NCBI RefSeq assembly: GCF_046557615.1
Contig: NZ_JBKIII010000004.1
Location: 62,001-126,000 of the forward strand
Length of the DNA stretch: 64,000 bases
Origin: Haloferax sp046557615
GTDB lineage: Archaea; Halobacteriota; Halobacteria; Halobacteriales; Haloferacaceae
Direction of reading: 5' to 3'
Shown piece by piece: positions 43,276 to 51,653 of the stretch. The notes beneath the pieces are model-generated. The model was given only the letters and a program-made list of their open reading frames with translations, was not told the DNA's origin and searched no databases. The translations under genes were made by a program, and so were the position numbers. The stretch's first letter is position 1. The number at the start of each line of letters is the position of its first letter.

Positions 43276-44043
43276 TCAGGAGAAGTTGAGGTTGATTTCG
43301 ACTTCGTTTGCCGCTCCGAGCAAGAGGTCCGCGATGTCGCCAGTCAGCCGGTCGTCGTTGAGTCGATTCGACGGTCCAGAGATACTGAGCGCACCGACTG
43401 GAATGCCATCGGTGTCGGTGATAGCCACACCAATCGCGTGGAGTTTCGGGACGATTTCTTCGCGGTTGAGCGCGTACCCTCGTTCGCGAATCGTCGCTAA
43501 CTCTGTGCTGAGTTCGTCCGGATCGGTAATCGTCTTCGTGGTCTTCGCGGGGAGGCCATGTTCGTCGATGATTTCGTTCACTCGCTCGTCTGAGAAGGCC
43601 GAAAGAATCGCTTTGCCAGCGGCGATTTGATGGAGGTACGTCTGTGTTCCATCGCGGGCGGGCGTCCGCACCGACTGGTGGCCGCCAGCACCGTAGAGGT
43701 GGACACCGCGGCCCTGTTCCTCGGTGATGCACCACACTTTTTCACCGGTCTGCTCGGCGAGTTCCTCGACTTTCGGCCGTGCAACCTCGTACAGTGGATG
43801 TTCGTTTCGGGCGTGGATACCGAAGTCAAGGAGTCGAAGACCGATTCGATAGCCGTCGTCGTCGGGGACGACGAACCCTTCGCGCTCGAGCGTCTTCAGG
43901 TGTCTGTGGACCGTACTCTTCGCTAACCCGAGTTCCGTGGCGAGCGCGGTCGGACCCTGTGGCCCGTCAGTCTTCAGGCATTCGAGGATAGCAACGGCCG
44001 TCGTCGCCGTCTTCACCGGTCTACGTTGTCCCTCCTGCGTCAT
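43276..44043 (-). CDS. IclR family transcriptional regulator
   Basis: A 255-residue regulator. The N-terminal winged helix spans ATTAVAILECLKTDGPQGPT and LGLAKSTVHRHLKTLEREGF. The C-terminal IclR effector domain has VWCITEEQGRGVHLYGAGG, LHQIAAGKAILSAFSDERV, and YALNREEIVPKLHAIGVAI. IclR proteins bind palindromes and sense small aromatic or central-metabolic acids. The ATG at 44043 follows, on its own strand, a perfect GTTCGAA palindrome 36 nt upstream, so autoregulation is likely. It is divergent from the EthD/ThDP-enzyme operon. Confidence 0.92.
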   Translation of the reverse strand: MTQEGQRRPVKTATTAVAILECLKTDGPQGPTALATELGLAKSTVHRHLKTLEREGFVVPDDDGYRIGLRLLDFGIHARNEHPLYEVARPKVEELAEQTGEKVWCITEEQGRGVHLYGAGGHQSVRTPARDGTQTYLHQIAAGKAILSAFSDERVNEIIDEHGLPAKTTKTITDPDELSTELATIRERGYALNREEIVPKLHAIGVAITDTDGIPVGALSISGPSNRLNDDRLTGDIADLLLGAANEVEINLNFS

Positions 44044-44078
44044 GGTACGACACTCGTGAGGCAGAGACCAAAAGTCTT

Positions 44079-44095
44079 GTTCGAATCTTTCGAAC
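44079..44095. promoter_or_regulatory. GTTCGAA-N3-TTCGAAC palindrome, site 4
   Basis: A perfect copy with spacer TCT in the divergent region between the IclR gene and the EthD gene, 36-52 nt upstream of the IclR start. Best candidate for the main operator. Confidence 0.65.
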
Positions 44096-44166
44096 GCGAG
44101 GGGCAGACCGGAAGACTCCGCGACGGCGATAGAGCAAAGTAATCCCGAGTGGGATATCGGACGCAC

Positions 44167-44487
44167 ATGATTAAATTGGTGAATTTGGTCGTCAAAAAGG
44201 ACGAGTATTCGCACGAGGAGTTCGTCGAGCGCTGGATGGGTGACCACGCCGAGATGGCAAAGGAACTCCCCGGGCTGAAGAAGTACGTCACGAGCCTTCC
44301 GACCGCACCAGAACGCTCCGAGTACGACGGCGTCGTCGAACTCTACTTCGAAGACATGGGTGCGTTGAAAACGGCGTTCGAATCCGAAATAGGCGAAGCA
44401 GTCAACGCCGACGCCGCAGAGTTCATCGACATGGAACAAGGACCGACGCTGTACGTCGACGAAGAAACCCAACTGGACGACGCGTAA
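44167..44487 (+). CDS. EthD-domain protein
   Basis: A 106-residue dimeric alpha+beta barrel-type protein of the EthD family (IKLVNLVVKKDEYSHEEFVE then RWMGDHAEMAKELPGLKKYV). Members occur in degradation pathways of ethers and aromatics; some catalyse small decarboxylation, cyclisation or isomerisation steps. ATG at 44167 is preferred over 44149 since the family begins with the MIK strand. The ThDP enzyme follows after one base. Related EthD domains occur as a tandem at 48226-48957. Confidence 0.82.
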   Translation: MIKLVNLVVKKDEYSHEEFVERWMGDHAEMAKELPGLKKYVTSLPTAPERSEYDGVVELYFEDMGALKTAFESEIGEAVNADAAEFIDMEQGPTLYVDEETQLDDA

Positions 44488-44488
44488 G

Positions 44489-46183
44489 ATGAACACGAGC
44501 GAACGACTCGTCGCGTCACTCGAAGCCCTCGGAGTCGAGCGGATGTTCGGCTACCCCGGTGGTCGCGTCATCGAACTGTTCGACCACCTCCCCGAATCGA
44601 GCGTCGAACTCGTTCGCCCACGTGACGAGCGAGAGGCGAGTGTCATGGCCGAGATGCACGGTCGGTTGACAGGCGAACCCGGCGTTCTCGCTGGGCAAGG
44701 CCCGTGGATTGGTAGTCTCGGCCTCATCGGACAGATGGAAGCACGACTCGCCTCGTCGCCGATGGTGACGATTACCGAAGCGTCCGAGCGCGGTAATTAC
44801 TCCACGCTCGCACCGTATCAGCAAGCACGCGGCGATTACGGCGGTCTCAACCTCCCGAAGATTCTCGACGGCGTCACCAAAGAACACTGGTTCCCACGAA
44901 CCCCCACCGAGACGGTTCGGAGCCTTCAACTGGCGTTTAAACACGCAATTTCGGGGCGTCCGGGGCCGACCGCAGTCATCCTCGACGGCGACGCCGTGAC
45001 CGCGGAGTTTCCCGACAGTTCGACACCGCGAGTGTGGGACGATACTCGGCAGACTGCGACGTGGAAGGCAGCACCGAGTGCCGACGACGTTGCGGCCGCG
45101 ACGCTCGCACTCGAAGGTGCCGAACGACCCGTCATCGTCGCCGGAAACGGTGTCCACGCCGCCAACGCCTACGACGAATTGCAGACGGTTGCCGAGGGGT
45201 ACAACGCCGCCGTTGTCACCTCGTATCTCGGAAAATCGACGTTCCCCGAGACGCACGAACTCGCTGGTGGCGTCATCGGGTCGTTCGGCCACGAAGGGGC
45301 GAACCAACTCGTGAGCGACGCAGACGTGTTGCTCGTCGTTGGCTGTCGGTTGAATCCGATGGACACCAACTGGCAGGCCCCAACGTTCATCCGACCCGAC
45401 GAGCAGACGATTGTACACGCCGATATCGAGCCACAGAACGCCGGTTGGGTGTATCCCGCCGAGATTGGACTCATCGGTGACGCCGCAGAGACACTCCGAG
45501 AACTCGCCGAGTCGGGCGGGAACGACAACGACTGGGCCGAAAGCGAAGCCCAAGAAGCCCGAAAATCGTTCCATGCACCAGAGTGCGAGTCCGACGCAGT
45601 GCCGATTCTCCCGCAACGCGCTGTCGCCGAGATTCAGAACGTTATCGACGAGGATACCATCGTCACCGCCGACTCAGGCAACAACCGTTTTTGGCTCCTG
45701 AACTACCTGCAAGTCTCGGCAGTCGAGACCTACTACGGTTCTGGCGGCGTCGGCGGGATGGGATGGGCGACTCCGGCCGCAGTTTCGGCCGCGCTCGCAA
45801 CCGACAAACACGTCATCGGCGTCACGGGCGACGGCGGGTTTGCGATGACGATGACGAGCGTCGAAACCGCCGTCGAACACGGTGTCTCACCGACGTTCGT
45901 CGTCCTCAACGATACGAGCCTCGGCATGGTCAGACAGATGCAACACGGACCAGACGATATCGCAGGCGTCGAATTCCACGACACCGACTTTACGAAGGTT
46001 GCCGAAGCCTTTGGCGCAGTCGGTACTCGCGCCGAAACACCTGACGAACTGGCCGACGCACTCGCAGACGGGAAGAAGAGCGACCGTCCAACGGTCATCG
46101 ACGTTCGTATCGACCGCGACCAAGACATGGCTGAGACGCTTCAGTCGTCGTTCTATACGACCGTTGGCGGACTCCACGAGTAG
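44489..46183 (+). CDS. Thiamine-diphosphate-dependent enzyme (acetolactate synthase/decarboxylase type)
   Basis: A 564-residue ThDP enzyme with the three-domain layout of acetohydroxyacid synthases and benzoylformate-type decarboxylases. The activating glutamate is Glu47 (RPRDEREASVMAEMHGRL); the usual preceding His is Asp. The ThDP-Mg motif is VTGDGGFAMTMTSVETAVEHG leading to VVLNDTSLG (GDG...ND). GxGG and NAD-like central-domain motifs are normal. The substrate is not clear; with EthD, epimerase and cupin neighbours it probably splits or decarboxylates a 2-keto acid in an unassigned catabolic route. Confidence 0.85.
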   Translation: MNTSERLVASLEALGVERMFGYPGGRVIELFDHLPESSVELVRPRDEREASVMAEMHGRLTGEPGVLAGQGPWIGSLGLIGQMEARLASSPMVTITEASERGNYSTLAPYQQARGDYGGLNLPKILDGVTKEHWFPRTPTETVRSLQLAFKHAISGRPGPTAVILDGDAVTAEFPDSSTPRVWDDTRQTATWKAAPSADDVAAATLALEGAERPVIVAGNGVHAANAYDELQTVAEGYNAAVVTSYLGKSTFPETHELAGGVIGSFGHEGANQLVSDADVLLVVGCRLNPMDTNWQAPTFIRPDEQTIVHADIEPQNAGWVYPAEIGLIGDAAETLRELAESGGNDNDWAESEAQEARKSFHAPECESDAVPILPQRAVAEIQNVIDEDTIVTADSGNNRFWLLNYLQVSAVETYYGSGGVGGMGWATPAAVSAALATDKHVIGVTGDGGFAMTMTSVETAVEHGVSPTFVVLNDTSLGMVRQMQHGPDDIAGVEFHDTDFTKVAEAFGAVGTRAETPDELADALADGKKSDRPTVIDVRIDRDQDMAETLQSSFYTTVGGLHE

Positions 46184-46249
46184 GCGAACAGCCGCAGTCG
46201 TGTTTCTTGCGGGAAACATTTTTCTCACCTGCTGTGGACGTAGGAGATA

Positions 46250-47212
46250 ATGTCATCATCTACCGTGATGGTCACTGGCGGAACCGGATTTATCGGTTCG
46301 TACGTCGCGCAGGACCTCCTCGAATCCGGCCACGACGTCGTCGCCTACGACCTCTCGACGGACCCTCGTATCCTCGACAAACTCGGGATCGGCAACGACG
46401 TGACCATCCGTCGAGGTGACGTAACGGACCCGACAGACGTGTTCCGTGCCGTCCGTGAGACAGGGGCGACCCACATCATCCACCTCGCCGCCCTCCTCAC
46501 GACCTCGGCGCGGGCGAACCCCCGTGCCGCACTCGACGTGAATATCACGGGGACGAACAACGTCTTCGAAGCGGCACGGGCACTCCCGGACCAAGTCGAG
46601 CGCGTCGCGTGGGCGTCTTCGGCCGCCGTCTACGCCCCACCGACCAACTACGGCGAGTCGTTCGTCACCGAATCCGACCTCGTGTATCCAGACACCCTCT
46701 ACGGGGCGACAAAGGAGTACAACGAACACCAAGCAAAGGTCTATCACAAGGACTTCGGCGTCTCGCACGTCGGTCTGCGGCCGACTGTCGCGTACGGTCC
46801 ATACCGCGAAACGGGGGGCTCTGCCTTCCTCGCAAACATCGTCGAGAAACCGGCACTCGGTGAACCGTTCAGCGTCGAATACGGCGACCAGATTATCGAC
46901 TGGCAACACGTCCGCGACATCGCACAGGCGTTCAGGCTGGCCGCATTCGCACCTGAATCGGACCTTACACAACGGGTCTACAACGTCCGTGGCGAGTTAG
47001 CGACGATTCGAGAGGCCGCAGAGATGGTCGAGAAAATCCTCCCCGATGCAGACCTCACAGTGTCGGACGAAGGCGACCTCCCGTGGACCCAGCAACTCGA
47101 TATGACGAAAGCACAGACCGATTTGGGATACGACCCCGCGTACGACCTCGAAACGGGATTCAGGGACTACATCAACGTGCTTCGGTCTGAAAACGGATTA
47201 GAGACTGTCTGA
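46250..47212 (+). CDS. NAD-dependent epimerase/dehydratase (extended SDR)
   Basis: A 320-residue short-chain dehydrogenase of the extended class. NAD motif VMVTGGTGFIGSYVAQDLLE, active-site YGATKEYNEHQ (Tyr/Lys), and WASSAAVYAPPTNYGESF with the catalytic Ser. Family members convert NDP-sugars or oxidise sugar acids. It follows the ThDP-enzyme gene by 66 bp and is probably in the same unit. The product is likely a uronate or sugar-acid step, but no substrate can be read directly. Confidence 0.85.
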   Translation: MSSSTVMVTGGTGFIGSYVAQDLLESGHDVVAYDLSTDPRILDKLGIGNDVTIRRGDVTDPTDVFRAVRETGATHIIHLAALLTTSARANPRAALDVNITGTNNVFEAARALPDQVERVAWASSAAVYAPPTNYGESFVTESDLVYPDTLYGATKEYNEHQAKVYHKDFGVSHVGLRPTVAYGPYRETGGSAFLANIVEKPALGEPFSVEYGDQIIDWQHVRDIAQAFRLAAFAPESDLTQRVYNVRGELATIREAAEMVEKILPDADLTVSDEGDLPWTQQLDMTKAQTDLGYDPAYDLETGFRDYINVLRSENGLETV

Positions 47213-47219
47213 GTACGGG

Positions 47220-47573
47220 TTAATCCAGCACGACGCCGTCGTCTTTGACGTTCGGTGCGCCGACGACGAACACCTTCCCGTCTTCGAGACAGTGCAACTG
47301 TCGTTCTTCGTCTGGTGAGACGACGACGACCGACCCCGGTTCGAGTTCTATCGACTCGTCGTCGAAGACCATCTCGAACCGACCAGAGAGGACGTGATAG
47401 AGTTCTTCTTGTTCCTTTTGCTTGTGTCTCGTGCCGTGGCCACCCGCCTCGAACACCCAGACAGACGGCCGCATCTTCTGTGGTCGCAGTTCGTAGCCGA
47501 CCGGCAGAAGCTTTCCTCGGGTAACGTCGGCATCGTACAACTCCATCTCGTTCAGGTTGACGTGTTTTCGCAT
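47220..47573 (-). CDS. Cupin domain protein
   Basis: A 117-residue single cupin. Motif 1 is GTRHKQKEQEELYHVLSGRF (His plus Glu residues) and motif 2 is GSVVVVSPDEERQLHCLED. Ligand histidines are fewer than usual, so metal binding may differ. It converges on the epimerase gene (7 bp). A role in the same catabolic cluster is likely but unknown. Confidence 0.75.
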   Translation of the reverse strand: MRKHVNLNEMELYDADVTRGKLLPVGYELRPQKMRPSVWVFEAGGHGTRHKQKEQEELYHVLSGRFEMVFDDESIELEPGSVVVVSPDEERQLHCLEDGKVFVVGAPNVKDDGVVLD

Positions 47574-47626
47574 GACTACGAATCACACGGGGCGAACAAA
47601 GTCGTTACTGGGCACCGGCCACGACG

Positions 47627-48229
47627 CTACGATTGCGTCTGTGAGTACTGTTTCACCCACTCGTCGAGGCTGATTCCCATCGTGGCCTGCGTAATCGCGT
47701 TCGAGGAGATGGAATTGGCGCTCTTTACGAGTTCGGCTTCGAGCGTCCGTTTCGGAATCTCGCCGATGAAGTGTGGAATCGCCCGCTGGACCGCAAGTGG
47801 ACACCCGACTTCGTGAGCAAGGGCGTAGCCCGACAGCGAGTGTGGAATCTCCTCGGTTGCGTATTCGGAGTCCGGCGCGTCGATTCGGTCCGCATCGACG
47901 AACTCGACGTACTCGTAGCACTTGCCTACGTCGTGGAGCAGGCAGGCGGCGCGAATCACGTCGAAGTCCGGGTCAGCGCCGTGGAAGTCGCGCTGTTCTT
48001 CGGCCCCCCGGACGGCAATTCGCGTGACGCCGCGCGTGTGTTCGACGTTCGAAACCTCGTGGATGTTCCACGCGTAGGGGATGTCTTCGATATCCAACCA
48101 GCCACCGCGAGCGAGTCCGAGACACCACGCTTCGATGACCTGCTCGCGGAGGTCGCTAGAGTCGATATCGACGAGTTCGGGGAACGCCGCAGTGACCTGT
48201 TTTCGGTAATTGGGTTCGGGCATACTCAC
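47627..48229 (-). CDS. HD-domain phosphohydrolase-like protein
   Basis: A 200-residue HD-family protein. Metal ligands are visible as NVEHTRGVTR (His64) and ACLLHDVGKC (His99-Asp100), with later His residues in PHSLSGYALAHEVG and RAIPHFIGE. Members hydrolyse phosphate esters or nucleotides. The GTG at 48229 overlaps the stop of the tandem EthD gene as GTGA, implying coupling; ATG at 48223 is the alternative. Substrate unknown. Confidence 0.82.
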   Translation of the reverse strand: MSMPEPNYRKQVTAAFPELVDIDSSDLREQVIEAWCLGLARGGWLDIEDIPYAWNIHEVSNVEHTRGVTRIAVRGAEEQRDFHGADPDFDVIRAACLLHDVGKCYEYVEFVDADRIDAPDSEYATEEIPHSLSGYALAHEVGCPLAVQRAIPHFIGEIPKRTLEAELVKSANSISSNAITQATMGISLDEWVKQYSQTQS

Positions 48230-48957
48230 ACCGTCGTGTCCGCTGTTTCGTCCTTCTGGACGGTCTCTTGGCCGACGAATCGCGGGCGGTCGCCGAGTGA
48301 GAGGAAATTGTCCACATCCTCTCTCGGAGCCTTCGCTTTCGGGTGGTCTGGGTCGTAGTCGCGGGAAGATTCGTGGCCGAGTCCGGCGCGGAGTGCATCG
48401 AGGTTTTCGAAGTAGAGTTCCGCTACGCCATCGAACTCGGCGTTTTCGGGGTCAGTCGGGACGACTCGTGCGTATCTGACGACACCGGGAATCTCACGGG
48501 CGAGCAGAACGTGTGTGTTGGCCCAGTGGTCGAGAAATTCGTCGTGGGTCATGCCGTCTTTCCGAACGAGAAACGCCGAGTGTTTGTACAAGCCAGTGGT
48601 GTCGCCCCCAGTCTCGTCTTTCTCGATGACTTCCTCGCCGATGAATCGGGGGCGACTTCCGATATCGAGGAAGTTGTCCACATCTTCACGGGCTTTCTTC
48701 GCATAGCCTTTTTCGGGGTCGTAATCGCGTGACCCCTCACTGCCGAGTGCGTCGTGGAGGGCGTCGAGGTCGTCGAAGTAGAGTTCGGCGATGCCGTCGA
48801 ATTCGGTGGCCTCGGGGTCGGCGGGAGTGACCGTCTGATAGCGGACGACACCTTCGATTTGGCGTGCAATCGGCGTGTGATTCTCCTGCCAGTAGGTGAC
48901 GAATTCGTCGTGAGTCATCCCCGATTTTCGAACGAGAAGGGCGACGTGCTTGTACAT
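48226..48957 (-). CDS. Tandem EthD-domain protein
   Basis: A 243-residue protein made of two EthD-like halves. The first half opens YKHVALLVRKSGMTHDEFV, the second (from residue 124) YKHSAFLVRKDGMTHDEFL; each continues to a FDGxAELYFxxLDAL motif and then RPRF(I/V)GxE. The internal duplication is strong, so this is a single-chain version of the usual EthD dimer. A TATA-like TTTATTATT lies about 30 nt upstream of the ATG. It is followed by the coupled HD gene. Confidence 0.85.
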   Translation of the reverse strand: MYKHVALLVRKSGMTHDEFVTYWQENHTPIARQIEGVVRYQTVTPADPEATEFDGIAELYFDDLDALHDALGSEGSRDYDPEKGYAKKAREDVDNFLDIGSRPRFIGEEVIEKDETGGDTTGLYKHSAFLVRKDGMTHDEFLDHWANTHVLLAREIPGVVRYARVVPTDPENAEFDGVAELYFENLDALRAGLGHESSRDYDPDHPKAKAPREDVDNFLSLGDRPRFVGQETVQKDETADTTV

Positions 48958-49077
48958 GCGTACACGGTTCGGCGATTCGAATAATAAATCATGAGGTACG
49001 TTTGGGTGAAAATCAGGGTACGGAAGCGCGAGAGTACTCTACAATAATTTAATGTGATAGTCCTGTGTGGTATCACC

Positions 49078-50352
49078 ATGCCTTTCCACGAACGGGACTT
49101 TATGAGTGGAACTCGCGGGACGATGGCCGTCGATTGGGAGGCCCGAATCGACGTCAAACGGATGCGAGAAGAGCGAAAGTCGCGGGCGCTCGAACGAATG
49201 CGCGACGCCGGACTCAGTAGTATGCTCTTGTTAGACGACCCGAACATTCGCTACGTGACAGGTCTGGCCATGACCGGCGGGTCGGGCGCAGACCACTACT
49301 CGCTCTTACTCGAAGACGGGCAGGTCGTCCACTGGGACACCGCAGACCACGCGAGCAACCAACGCTACAACTGCCCGTGGTTGGACGACATTCGGTACGC
49401 GTGTCCGGGGTTAGGAAACGTCCCGCGGGCCTCGGGAAGCGACTCTGCACGGAGGTTCTTACTCGATACGATGGCTCAAGGCGTGGTCGATGCGCTCGAA
49501 GAGTACGGTCTCGCCAAAGAGCCGATGGGCATCGACGTTGCCAACGGCGGCCTGCTCGACGCCTTCGAATCGAAGGGCGTCGATGTCCAACCCGAACCCT
49601 GCCTGAAGGCCATGGAGAGCGCACGAAAGACCAAAACCGACGACGAAATCGAGTGTCTGCGACAGGTCGCCGCCATCTGTGAATCGGGCTTCCAAGCAAT
49701 CGTCGAGAACGCCAAACCAGGCGCTCGGGAGTCTGAGGTGTGGGGTGACGCAGTGCGAGAGATGTGGCGACACGGCGCGATGGTCCAAGGCGGCTATCTC
49801 ACCTCGGGACCGAACACGTGGCCGAAGCACCAAGCAAACACGACCGACCGGATGATTCGCCCTGGCGACCTCGTCTACGCTGACTGCTACAACATTGGCT
49901 ATCTCGGCTACCGGTCGTGCTACTATCGGACGTTCTCGATGGGCGAACCGACACAGGCACAGAAAGACGCCTACGAACTCGCCCGCGACAACCTCTATGC
50001 CGTCCTCGACGAAATCGAACCCGGGAAGACGACCGACGAGATTGCGATGGCCTTCCCAGATATGGAGGGTGAACACGCCGAGTGGTACGGCGCGACCGAC
50101 CACTGGCAGATGACGACGAATCACTGGGCACACGGCCTCGGTCTCCAACTCTACGAAGTCCCGCTCATCTGGCGCGGCCTCTCACCAGACCACCCCATCG
50201 AGATTGAAGAAGGGATGACGATGGCGGTCGAGACCCAAGAGCCAGCAGAGAGACAGGGCGTTCGCGTCGAAGAGATGGTCGTCGTCCGCGACGACGGCGT
50301 CGAACTGCTCAGCCAGTGGCCGGTCGAAGAGATAACCGTCATCGACCACTGA
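49078..50352 (+). CDS. M24-family peptidase/creatinase-like protein
   Basis: A 424-residue pita-bread-fold protein. An N-terminal creatinase-type domain (ERMRDAGLSSMLLLDDPNIR) precedes the catalytic domain. Of the five M24 metal ligands, Asp269 (DLVYADCYN), His (NHWAHGLG) and two glutamates (MAVETQEP; VRVEEMVVV) are kept, but the second Asp of the usual GYxSDxTRT is Cys281 (GYRSCYYRTF). This suggests a non-standard metal site or a metal-independent creatinase-like or ectoine-hydrolase-like reaction rather than ordinary Xaa-Pro cleavage. A TATA-like AATAATTTAA lies about 35 nt before the ATG. Confidence 0.85.
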   Translation: MPFHERDFMSGTRGTMAVDWEARIDVKRMREERKSRALERMRDAGLSSMLLLDDPNIRYVTGLAMTGGSGADHYSLLLEDGQVVHWDTADHASNQRYNCPWLDDIRYACPGLGNVPRASGSDSARRFLLDTMAQGVVDALEEYGLAKEPMGIDVANGGLLDAFESKGVDVQPEPCLKAMESARKTKTDDEIECLRQVAAICESGFQAIVENAKPGARESEVWGDAVREMWRHGAMVQGGYLTSGPNTWPKHQANTTDRMIRPGDLVYADCYNIGYLGYRSCYYRTFSMGEPTQAQKDAYELARDNLYAVLDEIEPGKTTDEIAMAFPDMEGEHAEWYGATDHWQMTTNHWAHGLGLQLYEVPLIWRGLSPDHPIEIEEGMTMAVETQEPAERQGVRVEEMVVVRDDGVELLSQWPVEEITVIDH

Positions 50353-50635
50353 CGGTGTGAGCGTGGATTTTAAACAGGATATATTGAAATGCTGAGATAG
50401 CCACCGTTCCCGTTTGCAATTTTCAAAAATTGTGGAAATTGTTCGTTCGAGATGTTCAAAACAATTCTTTCTAAAGGATTCAAATTGGATAGTATTCGAC
50501 ACAGAGGCAGCGATGAAGATACTGTAATTTTTCGTAGACAGTACACACGTTCGTCGTTCGGGAGCGAAATCTCACCCCCAGCCAACACCGCCGGGAGGTG
50601 AATTCTTATTCGACCACAGTGTGTCGGTGGCGACG
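50353..50635. other. AT-rich intergenic region, no gene seen
   Basis: This stretch between the M24-family and DUF1028 genes is AT-rich, with scattered T runs and no coding frame. The promoter of the next gene should lie in its right part, but no clear TATA box was recognised. Confidence 0.4.
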
Positions 50636-51562
50636 ATGAAACCGCGTCCATCCACGTTCTCTATCGTCGCCCGCGACCCGGATACCGACGCCGTCGGCGT
50701 CGCCGTCCAGTCGAAGTTCATCAGTGTCGGTTCTGTCGTCCCGTTCGTCAGCGCCGATGCAGGTGCAATCGCAACCCAGAGCTTTGCGAACGTCGCCTAC
50801 GGCCCCGACGGCTTGGATGCGCTCCGCGAGGGCAAGACGGCCGCCGAAACGGTCGAACTCCTCACCGAGGGCGACGACGAAGCCGAAAGCAGACAGGTGG
50901 GTGTCGTCGGCCAAGACGGGAGCATCGCCGCCTTCACCGGCGAGGCCTGTTTCGACGTGGCCGACGATATCCAAGGAGACAACTACACCGTCCAAGGCAA
51001 CATCCTCGAGAATTACGAGACACTCGAAGCGATGGCAGAGGCGTTCGAGACCACAGCGGGAGGGCTGCCCGAGAAACTCCTCGCCGCGCTCCACGCTGGT
51101 AACGACGCTGGCGGCGACAAACGCGGCGAACAGAGTGCCGCGATGTACATCGCCAAGCCCGAAGGTGGGTACGACGGCGGCAACGACCGGTGGGTTGACG
51201 TTCGTGTGGACGACCACGAACATCCAATCGACGAACTCGAACGGGTGTTTCGTCTGTACGATATCACACTGCTCGCCCGAGAAGCCCCCGAAGAAGTCCA
51301 GTCACTCACCGGCGAAACTGCACGAGAAGTCCTCGAAACACTCGGAGAACTCGGCTTCTACGACGGGGCGCCGAGCGACTCGTTCGGCGACGAAGCACAG
51401 GACGCACTCGAGTCGTTCCGCGGGATGAACAACTTCGAGAATCACACGCTGACGGTACTCGAAGACGCAATCGCTCGCGGGTGGAGTGACGCCGATGGCG
51501 AGGAAGAGACAAAGCTCGTCAATGCGATTTGGCACGGACTGTCTCGACTCGACAGAAAGTAG
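50636..51562 (+). CDS. DUF1028 family protein with extra C-terminal domain
   Basis: A 308-residue paralogue of the DUF1028 protein at 605-1294. The Ntn-like core spans about residues 1-205 (STFSIVARDPDTDAVGVAVQ, VPFVSADAGAIATQSFAN, NYTVQGNILENYETLEAMAE, GNDAGGDKRGEQSAAMYI). Unlike the first copy it has a further C-terminal part of about 100 residues (from VFRLYDITL) resembling the small peptidoglycan-binding-like extension attached to some DUF1028 proteins. Co-direction with the M24-family gene, 283 bp away, suggests amide or peptide degradation, unproven. Confidence 0.87.
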   Translation: MKPRPSTFSIVARDPDTDAVGVAVQSKFISVGSVVPFVSADAGAIATQSFANVAYGPDGLDALREGKTAAETVELLTEGDDEAESRQVGVVGQDGSIAAFTGEACFDVADDIQGDNYTVQGNILENYETLEAMAEAFETTAGGLPEKLLAALHAGNDAGGDKRGEQSAAMYIAKPEGGYDGGNDRWVDVRVDDHEHPIDELERVFRLYDITLLAREAPEEVQSLTGETAREVLETLGELGFYDGAPSDSFGDEAQDALESFRGMNNFENHTLTVLEDAIARGWSDADGEEETKLVNAIWHGLSRLDRK

Positions 51563-51653
51563 GACTCAGTAGAAGCGTTTGGAAAACCGAAACGGGGAAG
51601 AAAGGAAACAAGACGCCGTTCACACCACCACCACGCCATCGCACATCCCCGGC

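Noticed and set aside
44079..44095. GTTCGAATC resembling a tRNA T-loop
   Set aside because: No matching acceptor, D or anticodon stems surround it; the sequence is one of four GTTCGAA palindromes.
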